DNA from: Gemmatimonadota bacterium
GTDB lineage: Bacteria; Latescibacterota; UBA2968; GCA-2709665
Assembly: GCA_028877215.1 (NCBI GenBank)
Contig: JAPPFJ010000010.1
Coordinates: 124,001 to 188,000, forward strand
DNA: 64,000 bases
Direction of reading: 5' to 3'
Both the position numbers and the translations under genes were made by a program. Position 1 is the first letter of the stretch, and each line of letters begins with the position of its first letter. Shown one piece after another: positions 26,287 through 35,882 of this stretch. Under the pieces are notes generated by a model. It saw only the letters and a list, made by a program, of their open reading frames with translations, ran no database searches and was not told where the DNA came from.

Positions 26287-27150
26287 ATGCGATACCGCGA
26301 ATTCGGCAATACGGGCATCCGTGTCAGCGAGGTCAGCCTTGGCGGCGCGTACATCGGAGGACGGGACCCCGAACTCGAGCGGGAGAACGCGGTTGAGATC
26401 GTCCAGCGTGCGGCTGAGCTGGGAATCAACTATGTCGACACCGCGCCCCTTTACGGCAGGAGCGAAGCGCTGTTCGGGTACGCCCTCGAAGCCGCCAACG
26501 CCCGCATGCATGTCGCCACAAAGGTAGGGTTTGACCCCAAAGACTTCGACTATCGGCGGGACAGCGTGTTGCGAAGCCTGGAACGAAGCCTGAAGCGGCT
26601 GCGCATATCCAGGCTTTTTTCGGCCCAGATCCATCAGGTGAGCGAAGCCGGCTGGGAACGCATCATGGAACGGGGCGGGACCCTGGAGGGGCTGCGGGAG
26701 GCGCAGAAACGCGGCCTGTGCGACCATATCGGCATTACGGACCGGGCCATCTCCCTTCTGGCCAAATTCGCTCGCACGGGAGAATTCGACACCCTGCTCG
26801 TCTTCCACGACTACCACCCCGGTTCGCATAAGGCCGCCGATGAGGTCATACCGGCGGCAGCCGCAAACGGGATGGGTATTGTGGTTGCCACAGTGCTCGC
26901 CGGAGGGCTGTTCTCCGACGCACCCCGGCGGAAGGCCGCACTCGAGAACCTGCAGGATCCGGGCAACCGGGCCAACGCGGAAGCGATCATTGGACGCCTC
27001 AGGGATGAACCGGGGACCGTGCCCCGGAATGCGTTCCGATATGTACTGGCGGACGCGAGGGTCAGCACGGTATCGAGCGGCGCGGCGAACGCATCCGAAC
27101 TGGACGACGTGGCGCGCGCGTCGGAGATGGGACCCCGTCGTTTGGGCTGA
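26287..27150 (+). CDS. Aldo/keto reductase
   Basis: A 287-aa NADP(H)-dependent oxidoreductase with a TIM-barrel fold. The catalytic tetrad is complete: Asp51 and Tyr56 in NYVDTAPLYGRSE, Lys79 in VATKVGF and His116 in AQIHQV. The start MRYREFGNTGIRVSEVSLGG is typical of the L-fucose or D-threo-aldose dehydrogenase-like branch. It is shorter than most family members (about 310-330 aa), mainly in the C-terminal cofactor region. AGGAAGGAG lies a few bases before the ATG. It stands alone between oppositely or separately transcribed genes, so the substrate is unknown. Confidence 0.92.
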   Translation: MRYREFGNTGIRVSEVSLGGAYIGGRDPELERENAVEIVQRAAELGINYVDTAPLYGRSEALFGYALEAANARMHVATKVGFDPKDFDYRRDSVLRSLERSLKRLRISRLFSAQIHQVSEAGWERIMERGGTLEGLREAQKRGLCDHIGITDRAISLLAKFARTGEFDTLLVFHDYHPGSHKAADEVIPAAAANGMGIVVATVLAGGLFSDAPRRKAALENLQDPGNRANAEAIIGRLRDEPGTVPRNAFRYVLADARVSTVSSGAANASELDDVARASEMGPRRLG

Positions 27151-27315
27151 GCCGGCTTGAAACCCGGGTGTTGGCGCAGTGCGATACGCCCGATGTATTT
27201 CAGGGAACCGTCTCCCGTCGCCTGGTGTCTTTCATGGGCAGGTGATCGCCTGTAACGCCCATGGATGCCCTGTTAAACACGTTGGTGCGCAGTGTTCCGC
27301 ACGGAGGGTCGCAAG

Positions 27316-29781
27316 ATGAGGAACTTTCTGGCTTTCGCGATGGCATGCGTTCTCGGTACGGCCGGCGCAGCCCCAGTCGGAGCGACCGATTCCATCCATA
27401 CGTCGGTTGACGGGCTCTACCGCGAGGGCATGCGGCTGTTCGAAGCGGGAAATCCGGACGCCGCGCTGCGAAAATTCAGGCAAGCACTGGAAATCGACAG
27501 GAAACATGCGCCTTCACTGGTCGGGATCGGCCACGTGTATCTGCGGCGTGACGACCTGGATGCGGCCGAAGACGCGTTTATGGATGCCAGGCGCCGGCAA
27601 AGGAAATACGGCCCCGCCCACAATGGGTTGGGGCTGGTGTACATGAGGAAAGAAAAGGGGTTGCAGTGGGCGATCAAATACTTCCAGGATGCGATTTCGG
27701 TGGACCGAGCCTATGCCGAGGCCTACTACAATCTTGCAAGGGCGTACCGTGAGATTGGCGACACCAAAGAGTTGATGGCGTACCAGCGACTTTCAAAAAT
27801 CGCACCGGAGCATCCGGATGTCTGGTTTCGCATCGGTCGCATCTACAAGAATGGCGAAGCGGGAGAGTATGTCCAGGGCGAAAAGGCAGAAGTGGCTTTT
27901 CGAAGGCAGCTCGAAGTCAACCCGGATCACGCGGAAGCCCGGCTCGAACTGGGGGAGGTATTGACGGAACTGGAAAGGACAGATGAGGCCCTGCCGGTTC
28001 TCACGCCGCTGGTGGAATCCGGCAATCCCCTGCAGCAGCGGTCGCTGGTGGCGCTCGCTGAAGCCTGCATGAAGCAGCGCGAATTCGACCGCGCCGACGT
28101 CCTGTTCGACCGTTATCTCGAGGGTCTGGGAGCGGACACGCAGACCGTATATTACGACCTGCGCGAAGTGGCGGAAAACGGAGAGCGGGAGAAATTCGAA
28201 GCTGCGCCCCCGGAAAAGTGGAAGGCACTATCCGAGAAATACTGGGCTGGCCGGGATCCAGCCCCCGCAACAGCCGCAAACGAGCGAAAGCTGGAACATT
28301 ACCGCCGCGTGACATACTCGCTGGAGCATTTCGGAAAGGACCGGTTCCCCTGGGACGTGCGCGGAGACGTCTACGTGCGCTACGGCCGTCCCGCACACGT
28401 GAGCAGTTCCGAAAATATCCGATTCGAAACGGATTCGAAAGCGATCAGGATCAAGGAACGGATCGCACTGCACGCGGGCGACGCGATTTCCCATATGCTC
28501 AGGGTGCGGAACAGCGAAACGACTTCCCACGGCGGCAGGGACGGAGATCTCGGCGAAGCGAGTGTTCTAGGGCCCGTCAGCGAGAATCTTCGTGAGATGG
28601 AGGAAGCGGGCGTCACGCGGATCGCGACCGGCGGATACAGGGCGATCCCGTTGAGCGACGGGTCAGGCGATCTCTCCGGCAAGCTGCGGATGACGTCGAG
28701 CATTCTGGGCTGGCCGGTTTATCCGGTGTACGGCAAGGTGTGGGAATACTGGATCTATACAGACGTGGGCCCCGGCATTGAAATTACATTTACCCGCACG
28801 CTGGGACAGACTTCCTTCAAATTCGCCGATATGCCGAGCGGGAAGGGCGGACACTCCCGCCACCTGTACACGTGGCAGCGCATGAATCCCAAATTGAAAC
28901 TGGACCAGGTGGGGCGCCGCGTACCCGTACTCTACAGGCCAGCTTTCGCCACGGGTCCGCTGGCGTATTTTTTCGACTCGGCGGGCTTCAAGGGGGCGCA
29001 GGAGGCTTCGAATCTCGAAGTATACTATGGAATTCCGCTATGGGAGTTGTCCTTCCCCCCGGGGTTCGACGGAAAGCCAACGGCCCGACTGAAAAACGGC
29101 GTGGCGCTCTACAACGATGCGAACGAGCGTGTACTGCGCAGAGACGGAGAATTCGAACTGTTTTCAGACGTCGCGGCGGATACCGCACGCAGGGCGTACG
29201 CTCCGGAGATGTTCCGCGTTTCGGCGCCGCCAGGCAGGTACCGGATGTCCGTCCAGGTGATCGATACCGCTACGGGCAGATCCCAGGTCTACGAGCAGCA
29301 GGTCGTGCTGCCGTCATTCGCCCGCGGATATCTGAGGCTGAGCGGCATCCAGATGGCCGCGTCCATCCAGCCCGCAAAGGACGATCGCTTCCGAAAGGGA
29401 GACATCCAGGTCGTGCCCAATCCCACGAGGACGTATGAGCGCGGGCAATCGGTTTTCATCTACTACGAAGTCTATAATCTGAAGCGGGATACGTTCGGAG
29501 CCACGCGTTACCGGGTGTCCTACGAAATGCGGTCGGCGCAGAGCGAATCGGTTGGCGCCCGTATTCGAAGCGGAATCGGCAAACTCCTGAATGTCCGTCA
29601 ACACGATCAGGCGTCGATTTCGATCGAATACGCCCACATCGGGAACCGTGAAGACGACCAGGGATACGTGGAGCTGGACATGGCCGCATCCGATCCGGGA
29701 GAAAAGTTCCTGCGGGTGACCGTAACGGACGAGGTGTCGGAACAGACGACGACCGGAACCACGAGATTGACGATCAGGTAG
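27316..29781 (+). CDS. Secreted TPR/GWxTD-domain protein (paralogue 2)
   Basis: An 821-aa exported protein with the same architecture as the protein at 6237-8645. A signal peptide (MRNFLAFAMACVLGTAGAAPVGA) is followed by about five TPR units (residues 40-260). The GWxTD domain covers about 300-370 (KYWAGRDPAP, HYRRVTYSLEHFGKD and RGDVYVRYGRP), and a long beta-rich C-terminal half shares motifs such as VFIYYEVYNLKRDTFGATRY with the first copy (VFVYFEVYNLERDAFGNTRY). The ATG at 27316 has GGAGGGTCGCAAG upstream and begins a clean signal peptide. The lipoprotein gene follows 95 nt downstream in the same direction and may be cotranscribed. The function is unknown. Confidence 0.88.
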   Translation: MRNFLAFAMACVLGTAGAAPVGATDSIHTSVDGLYREGMRLFEAGNPDAALRKFRQALEIDRKHAPSLVGIGHVYLRRDDLDAAEDAFMDARRRQRKYGPAHNGLGLVYMRKEKGLQWAIKYFQDAISVDRAYAEAYYNLARAYREIGDTKELMAYQRLSKIAPEHPDVWFRIGRIYKNGEAGEYVQGEKAEVAFRRQLEVNPDHAEARLELGEVLTELERTDEALPVLTPLVESGNPLQQRSLVALAEACMKQREFDRADVLFDRYLEGLGADTQTVYYDLREVAENGEREKFEAAPPEKWKALSEKYWAGRDPAPATAANERKLEHYRRVTYSLEHFGKDRFPWDVRGDVYVRYGRPAHVSSSENIRFETDSKAIRIKERIALHAGDAISHMLRVRNSETTSHGGRDGDLGEASVLGPVSENLREMEEAGVTRIATGGYRAIPLSDGSGDLSGKLRMTSSILGWPVYPVYGKVWEYWIYTDVGPGIEITFTRTLGQTSFKFADMPSGKGGHSRHLYTWQRMNPKLKLDQVGRRVPVLYRPAFATGPLAYFFDSAGFKGAQEASNLEVYYGIPLWELSFPPGFDGKPTARLKNGVALYNDANERVLRRDGEFELFSDVAADTARRAYAPEMFRVSAPPGRYRMSVQVIDTATGRSQVYEQQVVLPSFARGYLRLSGIQMAASIQPAKDDRFRKGDIQVVPNPTRTYERGQSVFIYYEVYNLKRDTFGATRYRVSYEMRSAQSESVGARIRSGIGKLLNVRQHDQASISIEYAHIGNREDDQGYVELDMAASDPGEKFLRVTVTDEVSEQTTTGTTRLTIR

Positions 29782-29876
29782 GCAGGTCCTCACTCCAGGG
29801 ACAAGGGAGCAGGACGGGAGCATCCGATGACAACTAGAGAAACGGGAAGTCGACAGGGCCTGCCGCGGAGCGATCC

Positions 29877-32162
29877 ATGAACGTCAACCCGCCGGTCTGG
29901 ATGGCTCTGGCCGTCCTTCTGTCCGCGTGTGCAGAGAAAGAGGCGGCGGTTACCCTTTCCGGAGCAGTGGCGCGCCCGGGTGCTTACGCCCACAAGCCGG
30001 AATGGACGGTGGCCGATTACGTAGAGACCGCCGGCGGATATACCGCGGAAGCGGTCGTAACTGAGGGAAGGTTGATCCGGGTACAGCGGGACAGCGTGAC
30101 CAACGAGGAGACGAGCCGGTCGTGGTGGCCTCTGGCATCGTCCCCCGCGGTCTTCGCAGGGGACTTGATCTTCGTCCCGTTTCGGACGTACGCGGTGCAG
30201 ATGGATTCCGTACGGCCGGTGGAAAACCTGACCATTCAATGGAAGGACAGGGAGTATCGGGTTCCGGAAGCGTGGCTGGCCGAAGGCCGGACCGACTCGG
30301 GGGTGATGGTTGCTTCCGTGATTGGTACCGGCACGGTCGTTGGAAGCAAAAAAGGCGAATCGCTCGGCAGGTTTCAGTACCTGTACCTCCATCTGCACCC
30401 CGATGTCTACGACGAATTGGCCCTGCCTGCAGGAACCCCGGCGGCGAACGACTTGATTCTGGAAGATGCCGTGGGAGTCCATCAAAGCCTTTTTCCCAGA
30501 CTCCGCCACCGGTCCGGAGTACGAGCCGAGATGCCGCCTGCGGGGTATTTGCGGGTACTGGCAGGCGTGTGGCCAAGACCCAGGAGCAAGGCGATGCCCG
30601 GCTCGGGCATGCGCAGACGGAAATACAGGGACGGAAGGGAGTGGACCACGTTTCCGGATGGCAGGCAGCGAACGGTCTTCCCGGACGGACGGGTGGAAGT
30701 GGAATTGCCCGGCGGAGCCCGGGAAAATCGCCACGTCGACGGCAGGATCGAAATGACGGACGCGAGGGGAAACGTTCGGGTGACCCATCCCGATGGAAAA
30801 ATCGCCGCCACGTTTGCGGACGGTAACCGGGAAGTGCGTTTCGCCGATGGTCGTATTGTACAGCACTTCAAGACAGGAACAGAGCGGACGATTTTTCCTG
30901 ACGGCAGCGAGACGACGCGATTTGAGGACGGCACCCTCCGCGAGAAGCGCAGAAACGGGACCGTGGAGATGACCTTTCCCGAGGGAATGAAGGAGACCCG
31001 CTATGCGGACGGTCGAATCGTCGCGGTAACCGGCGAAGGGCACCGGGTCACCGTATTCCCGAACGGACGGCGTCTTACCCGGACACTGGACGGTACGGTA
31101 CTCGAGGAATTTGCGGACGGACGGCGGGTACAGCGCGGTCCGGACGGTGAACGTGTGGAGGTATTCATTGACGGGTCCAGGCGAACCTTCATGAAGGACG
31201 GCTCCTCGGTTATTGAGAAACCTGACGGCGTCCGCGTCGAGCGCCACGCGGATGGATTGACTGTCGAACTGTTCCCGGACGGGCGTGAGGTTCAAACGGG
31301 GACCGACGGCATCCGTCTCGAAGTGTTTCCCGACGGCCGGGAAATACAGACCGACGCCGGTGGCAACCGGCTGGAGTCGTTTCCGGACGGCCGGCGACTT
31401 CAGAGCGACGCAAAGGGCAACCTGGTAGAGGAGTTTCCGGATGGGACGAGGATCAAGACCTTTGTGAATGCCTACAGGTACTGGGGACCGTTGAGGAGTG
31501 ATCTGGCGGACGTCGACGATACACCGGGCCGACTGTCGCCAGGGGGTCGCCTGCGGGTGTCGGGCGCTTTAATTTCTGATCTCGACGACCTGCTGGCGGC
31601 TGTCTTCCGGCTGCCCGATGGCAATGTGTTTGAGTCGCCGGTTGAGCGGGAGGAAGGGCGGTTTTCCTGTGTGTTCCCGGAAAGTGTCCTGACGCGATCC
31701 GGACATTACCGTGTACAGGTCGTGGCGCAACTCGCCGAAGGGTCCGTCGTGATCGCCGAACGGCCCCTGGTCGTTGGGCAACCGCCGCCGCTCGGGGAAT
31801 TTGTACTCGCGGTCATGCCGTTTCGAGGCGCAGAAGACGCCCGAAGCCGGCTTTCGGGTATGATCAACGCTGCGCGCAGCCGCCTCGGGCTGCCGGCGCT
31901 CGAGGCGCATCCACCGCTGATGGATGCGGCCCGGGCGAGGTTGTGGGATGTCATGGCTTCGGGTGGCCCCGCGACCGAACGGACGCGCTGGGGCGCGGAG
32001 AGTATTACCCGGGGTCCTTCCCTCGAGGAGGTATTTACCTATATGATGCACAGCGCCGCCCAGAGGCGGAGCATTCTGAACCGTGAATGGAAGCACGTGG
32101 GCCTGGCCGTGGATCAGGACGGCGCAGAAATCGTGGCGGTGGTGATTCTTGACGACAATTAG
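29877..32162 (+). CDS. Lipoprotein: SLBB-like domain, 31 G-box (Tcp10_C-like) repeats, CAP domain
   Basis: A 761-aa predicted lipoprotein; the lipobox LLSAC places the acylated cysteine at residue 18. Residues 24-105 look like an SLBB domain (VTLSGAVARPGAYAHKPEWT, VADYVETAGG), as in polysaccharide-export proteins. Residues 250-528 are 31 uninterrupted 9-residue units of the form F-x-D-G-R-x-x-x-x with an invariant Gly at position 4, resembling the TCP10/CPAP G-box that builds an extended beta-sheet. A beta-rich module follows (about 545-645). The final 110 residues match a CAP/SCP domain (GMINAARSRLGLPALEAH, MMHSAAQRRSILNREWKHVG). The CAP and repeat assignments are strong; SLBB is moderate. 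The function is unknown, probably surface scaffolding. A strong terminator follows. Confidence 0.82.
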   Translation: MNVNPPVWMALAVLLSACAEKEAAVTLSGAVARPGAYAHKPEWTVADYVETAGGYTAEAVVTEGRLIRVQRDSVTNEETSRSWWPLASSPAVFAGDLIFVPFRTYAVQMDSVRPVENLTIQWKDREYRVPEAWLAEGRTDSGVMVASVIGTGTVVGSKKGESLGRFQYLYLHLHPDVYDELALPAGTPAANDLILEDAVGVHQSLFPRLRHRSGVRAEMPPAGYLRVLAGVWPRPRSKAMPGSGMRRRKYRDGREWTTFPDGRQRTVFPDGRVEVELPGGARENRHVDGRIEMTDARGNVRVTHPDGKIAATFADGNREVRFADGRIVQHFKTGTERTIFPDGSETTRFEDGTLREKRRNGTVEMTFPEGMKETRYADGRIVAVTGEGHRVTVFPNGRRLTRTLDGTVLEEFADGRRVQRGPDGERVEVFIDGSRRTFMKDGSSVIEKPDGVRVERHADGLTVELFPDGREVQTGTDGIRLEVFPDGREIQTDAGGNRLESFPDGRRLQSDAKGNLVEEFPDGTRIKTFVNAYRYWGPLRSDLADVDDTPGRLSPGGRLRVSGALISDLDDLLAAVFRLPDGNVFESPVEREEGRFSCVFPESVLTRSGHYRVQVVAQLAEGSVVIAERPLVVGQPPPLGEFVLAVMPFRGAEDARSRLSGMINAARSRLGLPALEAHPPLMDAARARLWDVMASGGPATERTRWGAESITRGPSLEEVFTYMMHSAAQRRSILNREWKHVGLAVDQDGAEIVAVVILDDN
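30624..31460 (+). repeat. Coding tandem repeat, 31 units of 27 bp
   Basis: Every unit encodes nine residues with Gly at position 4 and no insertions or deletions. Typical units are FPDGRQRTV, FADGNREVR, FPDGREVQT and FPDGRRLQS. The units have diverged at the DNA level, so this is an old protein repeat, not a slippage tract. Confidence 0.9.
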
Positions 32163-32185
32163 ATTGGACGATACGGATACGGAAA

Positions 32186-32216
32186 GGGCCGCCTTGAATT
32201 CGGCGGCCCTTTTTTT
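32186..32216 (+). terminator. Strong rho-independent terminator
   Basis: GGGCCGCC (32186-32193), an 8-nt loop and GGCGGCCC (32202-32209) are followed by seven Ts. It lies 24 nt after the stop of the SLBB/CAP lipoprotein gene. Confidence 0.92.
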
Positions 32217-32341
32217 ACGGTTCTTCGAAACGACACCTGATGTTCTGATTGAGTCAGCGGCTGCCCAAGTCCAACTGTTCCGACACTCAACCGGCGGGAG
32301 AAGGGCCGCCCTTACCTGCAAACTCATCCGTTGAGGTTCCG

Positions 32342-33424
32342 TTAATTCCGCCCGTGCTGAAGAATGAAATCTTCCACCATTTCCCGGGCTTCGTCGTCAC
32401 TGAACTGCTCGGGCGGGGTCTTCATGAAGTAGGAGGAGGGGCCCAATAACGGTCCTTTCAGGCCGTGTTCCAGACCCAGCTTGCAGCAACGGACCGCGTC
32501 GATAACCACCCCGGCGGAATTGGGCGAATCCCAGACTTCGAGCTTCAGTTCGAGATTGAGCGGCACGCCGCCGAAGGTTTCACCTTCCATCCGGATGTGG
32601 CACCACTTCCGGTCTTCCAGCCACGGCACATGATCGCTGGGGCCGACGTGGACGTTCGCCTCTCCCAAATCGTAGTCAAGCTGCGAGGTCACGGCGTTGG
32701 TTTTGCTGATTTTTTTGGATTCCAGCCTTGATCGTTCCAGCATGTTGTAGAAGTCGGTGTTCCCGCCGAAGTTCAACTGGTAGGTGCGGGTAAGCTTGAC
32801 GCCTCGCTCACGAAAGAGCCGGGTGAGAACCCGGTGGGCGATGGTTGCCCCGACCTGCGATTTGATATCGTCTCCAATGATGGGCAGACCGCGTTTTTCG
32901 AATCGCTCGGGCCAGTGTCCCGCGCTCGCAATGAAAACGGGCACGCAGTTGACGAAACCGCAGCCGGCTTGAAGAACCTGCTCCACGTACCACTTTGTGG
33001 CTTCTTCGCTGCCAACGGGCAGATAGTTGACAACCACGTCGGTTCCCGTGGCTTTGAGGACCTCCGCCACGTCCACGGTGCTCCCGTCGGCCTTTTGTAT
33101 GACTTCGCTGAGATATCGGCCGAGACCGTCGTGGGTCATTCCGCGCTGAACGGGCACGTCGAGGTGAGGAACATCCGCGAATTTGACGGTATTATTGGGC
33201 TCGGTGAAGATCGCCTCGCTGAGGTCCCTGCCAACCTTGTTCGTATCGACGTCGAACGCGGCCGAGAATTCGATGTCGCGGATGTGATAGCCGCCGAGTT
33301 CGGGATGCATCAGCCCGGGAATGAAGCTGTCTTCAGGCGCATCCCCGTAATACTGGACGCCCTGAACGAGAGAAGATGCGCAGTTGCCGACACCGACGAC
33401 GGCAACGCGGACATTCCTGGCCAT
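32342..33424 (-). CDS. ino1: Inositol-1-phosphate (myo-inositol-3-phosphate) synthase
   Basis: A 360-aa NAD+-dependent synthase converting glucose 6-phosphate to inositol 1-phosphate, the first step to inositol lipids, osmolytes or mycothiol-like compounds. Its length matches the short actinobacterial/archaeal type. The Rossmann start is [18 protein letters not shown]. The diagnostic [13 protein letters not shown] and [15 protein letters not shown] segments of the active site are present. The ATG at 33424 has AAGGAG 7 nt upstream; the longer frame back to 33490 is not supported. No inositol monophosphatase or phosphatidyltransferase is adjacent, so the end product cannot be told from context. 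Confidence 0.95.
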   Translation of the reverse strand: MARNVRVAVVGVGNCASSLVQGVQYYGDAPEDSFIPGLMHPELGGYHIRDIEFSAAFDVDTNKVGRDLSEAIFTEPNNTVKFADVPHLDVPVQRGMTHDGLGRYLSEVIQKADGSTVDVAEVLKATGTDVVVNYLPVGSEEATKWYVEQVLQAGCGFVNCVPVFIASAGHWPERFEKRGLPIIGDDIKSQVGATIAHRVLTRLFRERGVKLTRTYQLNFGGNTDFYNMLERSRLESKKISKTNAVTSQLDYDLGEANVHVGPSDHVPWLEDRKWCHIRMEGETFGGVPLNLELKLEVWDSPNSAGVVIDAVRCCKLGLEHGLKGPLLGPSSYFMKTPPEQFSDDEAREMVEDFILQHGRN

Positions 33425-33479
33425 TACATAACTCCTTAGAGAGGTAGAGTTCCGCCTTCCTGGACAAATACAGGTGAAA

Positions 33480-33507
33480 AAGATAAGCACATTTATATAT
33501 TTGACAA
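33480..33507 (-). promoter_or_regulatory. Predicted promoter of the inositol-phosphate synthase gene
   Basis: On the minus strand TTGTCA (33507-33502) and TATCTT (33485-33480) are 16 bp apart, about 56 nt before the ATG, in an AT-rich tract (33480-33540) unlike its surroundings. The opposite strand of the same tract has TTGACA (33501-33506) and TATTAT (33522-33527) at a short 15-bp spacing, which could fire toward the LysR gene. Confidence 0.45.
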
Positions 33508-33577
33508 ATGAATAATTACTATATTATTTATAGGATTTTTCTATAGATAGGCGTCTCATTCGGGGGTTGCTTTATCT

Positions 33578-33688
33578 GGGCGCCCACAAGGGACGCCCCT
33601 ACAAATAATCGTCTGGCGCGTATCACGGTGAAATCAGTAACAACCGATATCTGGTTGTTGTAGGGGCGACCGGCCGGTCGCCCCTACA
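33578..33688. repeat. Palindromic GTAGGGGCG repeat pair
   Basis: Positions 33659-33688 form a perfect 30-bp palindrome whose half is TGTAGGGGCGACCGG. A related inverted unit, ending GGGACGCCCCTACA, lies at 33578-33603. Between them is a smaller inverted repeat, CAACC...GGTTG (33641-33657). Repeats of this type recur in intergenic regions of many phyla. The rest of the 365-bp gap between the inositol synthase and LysR genes holds only the AT-rich promoter tract. Confidence 0.75.
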
Positions 33689-33789
33689 GATTCAATGTCG
33701 CGATCCTTCGCGCTGGCCATGCAAAGGGACAGGGTAAACGTCTGAAAGAATGGCGACACATTCCTGAAACCTGACAACCGGGGACGTAT

Positions 33790-34704
33790 ATGAACCTGCA
33801 ACACCTGAAGTACTTCCTGGCAGTCGCACGCGAGGGCAGTTTCAGCCGGGCGGCACGCGAACTGCACGTGACTCAGCCTACCGTGAGCAGCGGCGTGGCG
33901 GACCTGGAGCGTGCGCTGGGCGTGCGACTCTTCAACCGGGGCAACCGGCACGTGGGGCTGACGATGGAGGGAAGGACGCTTGCGAATTACGGGATGCAGA
34001 TCCAGGACCTGGTGGAATCGACCGAAGACCGGCTCAGACGACGGGACGTACTGCCGGGCGAAGGATTTCAGTTCGGGGCAATCGACGCCGCTGTTACGTA
34101 TCTGTTGCCTGACATCCTGAAGGCGTACATGCGGGATTTTCCTAACGTGGCGCTTTCCGTTCAGGTAGCGCCCTCCCGATATCTCGTGGACGATCTGCTG
34201 CTTAACCGCTCCGAATTCGCGGTGATTTCGCTGCCGTTCGCCCATCCGAAACTGGAAACGGTTTCCATACACCGTGACTCGATGCCCCTGGTGGCGGGGG
34301 CATCGCACCGGTTTTCTCGGCGTTCGTCCGTGGCCCTCGAAGAGATTGCTGAGGAGCCGTTGATTCTGTTTCACGCCGACTCCGTGTCGCGAAAAATCGT
34401 GGACGAACGGTTTGCCGAAGCCGGAGTATCACCAGGCGTGGTTATGGAAATGCGGAGCCCGGAGGCCATGAGGAAGCTGGTGGAGGTGGGCGTCGGTATT
34501 TCCTTCCTGCCGCATCTGACCGTTCAGGATTCCATGACATCGGGGGCGCTGGTGACCGTACAGGTGAAGGGGGTGCGGTTCGGCCGCGAGATTGGCGTGG
34601 CCTGGCGGCAGGGGCGGTATTTCGGACCCGCGATCCGGCACCTGCTGGACGCCGTCTTTGAACGGTTCGGAGTCACAGCCGGCGGCACCCACACAGACCG
34701 GTAG
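33790..34704 (+). CDS. LysR-family transcriptional regulator
   Basis: A 304-aa LysR-type regulator. The N-terminal winged helix-turn-helix is canonical (MNLQHLKYFLAVAREGSFSR, AARELHVTQPTVSSGVADLE, LGVRLFNRGNRHVGLT). The effector-binding periplasmic-binding-like fold spans about 95-295. It is most like the CysB/CbbR branch, with GISFLPHLTVQDSM near the C-terminus. LysR regulators commonly control a divergent neighbour; here that would be the inositol-phosphate synthase gene, 365 bp away across the repeat region, but no clear T-N11-A pair was identified. It is convergent with thiI, with a 5-bp gap. Confidence 0.93.
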   Translation: MNLQHLKYFLAVAREGSFSRAARELHVTQPTVSSGVADLERALGVRLFNRGNRHVGLTMEGRTLANYGMQIQDLVESTEDRLRRRDVLPGEGFQFGAIDAAVTYLLPDILKAYMRDFPNVALSVQVAPSRYLVDDLLLNRSEFAVISLPFAHPKLETVSIHRDSMPLVAGASHRFSRRSSVALEEIAEEPLILFHADSVSRKIVDERFAEAGVSPGVVMEMRSPEAMRKLVEVGVGISFLPHLTVQDSMTSGALVTVQVKGVRFGREIGVAWRQGRYFGPAIRHLLDAVFERFGVTAGGTHTDR

Positions 34705-34709
34705 CACGT

Positions 34710-35882
34710 CTAGTATTTCACGGTCATTACGTCGGTCTCCTTCAGCGCCCGTTCGATCAGCGGAGGCAGGTCGAGTCCGGGTTCGATCTCATGGACCGTC
34801 TTCAGATTGGCGCGTGTTTCCGGATGTTTGGGCACGAAGACCGTACAGCAATCTTCATAGGGCTCGATTGAAATATCGTAGGTGCCGATGCGCCGGGCAA
34901 GATCGATTATTTCCTCCTTGTTGTCCCCGGAAAGCGGGCGAAGAAGGGGAAGCGGGGTCGCTTCCTCGATTGCGCGCATATTCGACAGGGTCTGCGAGGC
35001 GACCTGGCCTACGCTTTCGCCGGTGACAAGGGCCTGCGCGCCTTCCCGTTCGGCAATGGCTTCGGCGATCCGCAACATGGCTCTACGATAGAGGACAACC
35101 CGGTAACCCGGCGGAGCGTGGGTCATCACGCGCCGCTGGATCTCGACGAACGGCACCAGATACAGCGTCGACCGGTACTGGTATCGCGTCAGTACCCGGA
35201 CGAGCTCCTCGGTATTGCGCTGCGAGCTTCGGTTGGTATACGGCTGGCTGTGAAAGTGCACGAACGAGAGCCGCACGCCGCGTTTCATCGTCTTGTAAGA
35301 CGCGACCGGCGAGTCGATGCCCGAAGACAACAGACTGACCGCACGCTCGTTCGCGCCAACGGGAAGACCGCCGGGCCCGGGTGTTTTCCCGGTATAGATG
35401 AAAGCGCCCTGGTAGGCGACTTCAATGAAACAGGTCAGGTCCGGGTCGTCCAGCATGACCCGCGTCCGGGAGAGCGTCTGGACGTGGGCGCCCACGTCGC
35501 GGTTGATCTCCTCGGACGTGAGCGGGAAACTCTTGTCGCCGCGACGCGCGGCAATCTTGAACGAGTGAAAGTCCTCTTTTCGAACGGCATCCCACGCCCC
35601 CGCCCGCAGGTCTTCGATGGCGTTGGGGACGCGAATGGCTTCCGAAAAATTCGCAACCCCGAACACGTCAACCAGGCGTTCACGGATGGCCTCGATGCCC
35701 GCATCCGGGGGCAGCTCCAGGATGATGCGACCGGAAAGGCGCCGGACGGCCCCGCGCGGCAGGCCTTTCAACGCGCGAGTGATATTGGTGCACAGCTGCC
35801 GTTCGAAGCGTCCACGGTTCCTGCCCTTCAGGCCGATTTCGTGGTAATGGATGAGAACAACACGTTCGTGCGCGGCGCCCAT
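34710..35882 (-). CDS. thiI: tRNA 4-thiouridine synthase/thiamine sulfur-transfer protein
   Basis: A 390-aa ThiI, which adenylates tRNA U8 for thiolation and may supply sulfur for the thiamine thiazole. An N-terminal ferredoxin-like region (HYHEIGLKGRNRGRFE) leads into the THUMP domain (about 60-165). The PP-loop ATPase motif is LLSSGIDSPVASY near residue 185, and GESVGQVASQTLSNM lies further on. The rhodanese domain found in E. coli ThiI is absent, as in Bacillus-type ThiI. The conserved CCTVFVPKHPET remains near the C-terminus. ThiL lies elsewhere in this window (52233), but no other thiamine gene is adjacent. Confidence 0.95.
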   Translation of the reverse strand: MGAAHERVVLIHYHEIGLKGRNRGRFERQLCTNITRALKGLPRGAVRRLSGRIILELPPDAGIEAIRERLVDVFGVANFSEAIRVPNAIEDLRAGAWDAVRKEDFHSFKIAARRGDKSFPLTSEEINRDVGAHVQTLSRTRVMLDDPDLTCFIEVAYQGAFIYTGKTPGPGGLPVGANERAVSLLSSGIDSPVASYKTMKRGVRLSFVHFHSQPYTNRSSQRNTEELVRVLTRYQYRSTLYLVPFVEIQRRVMTHAPPGYRVVLYRRAMLRIAEAIAEREGAQALVTGESVGQVASQTLSNMRAIEEATPLPLLRPLSGDNKEEIIDLARRIGTYDISIEPYEDCCTVFVPKHPETRANLKTVHEIEPGLDLPPLIERALKETDVMTVKY

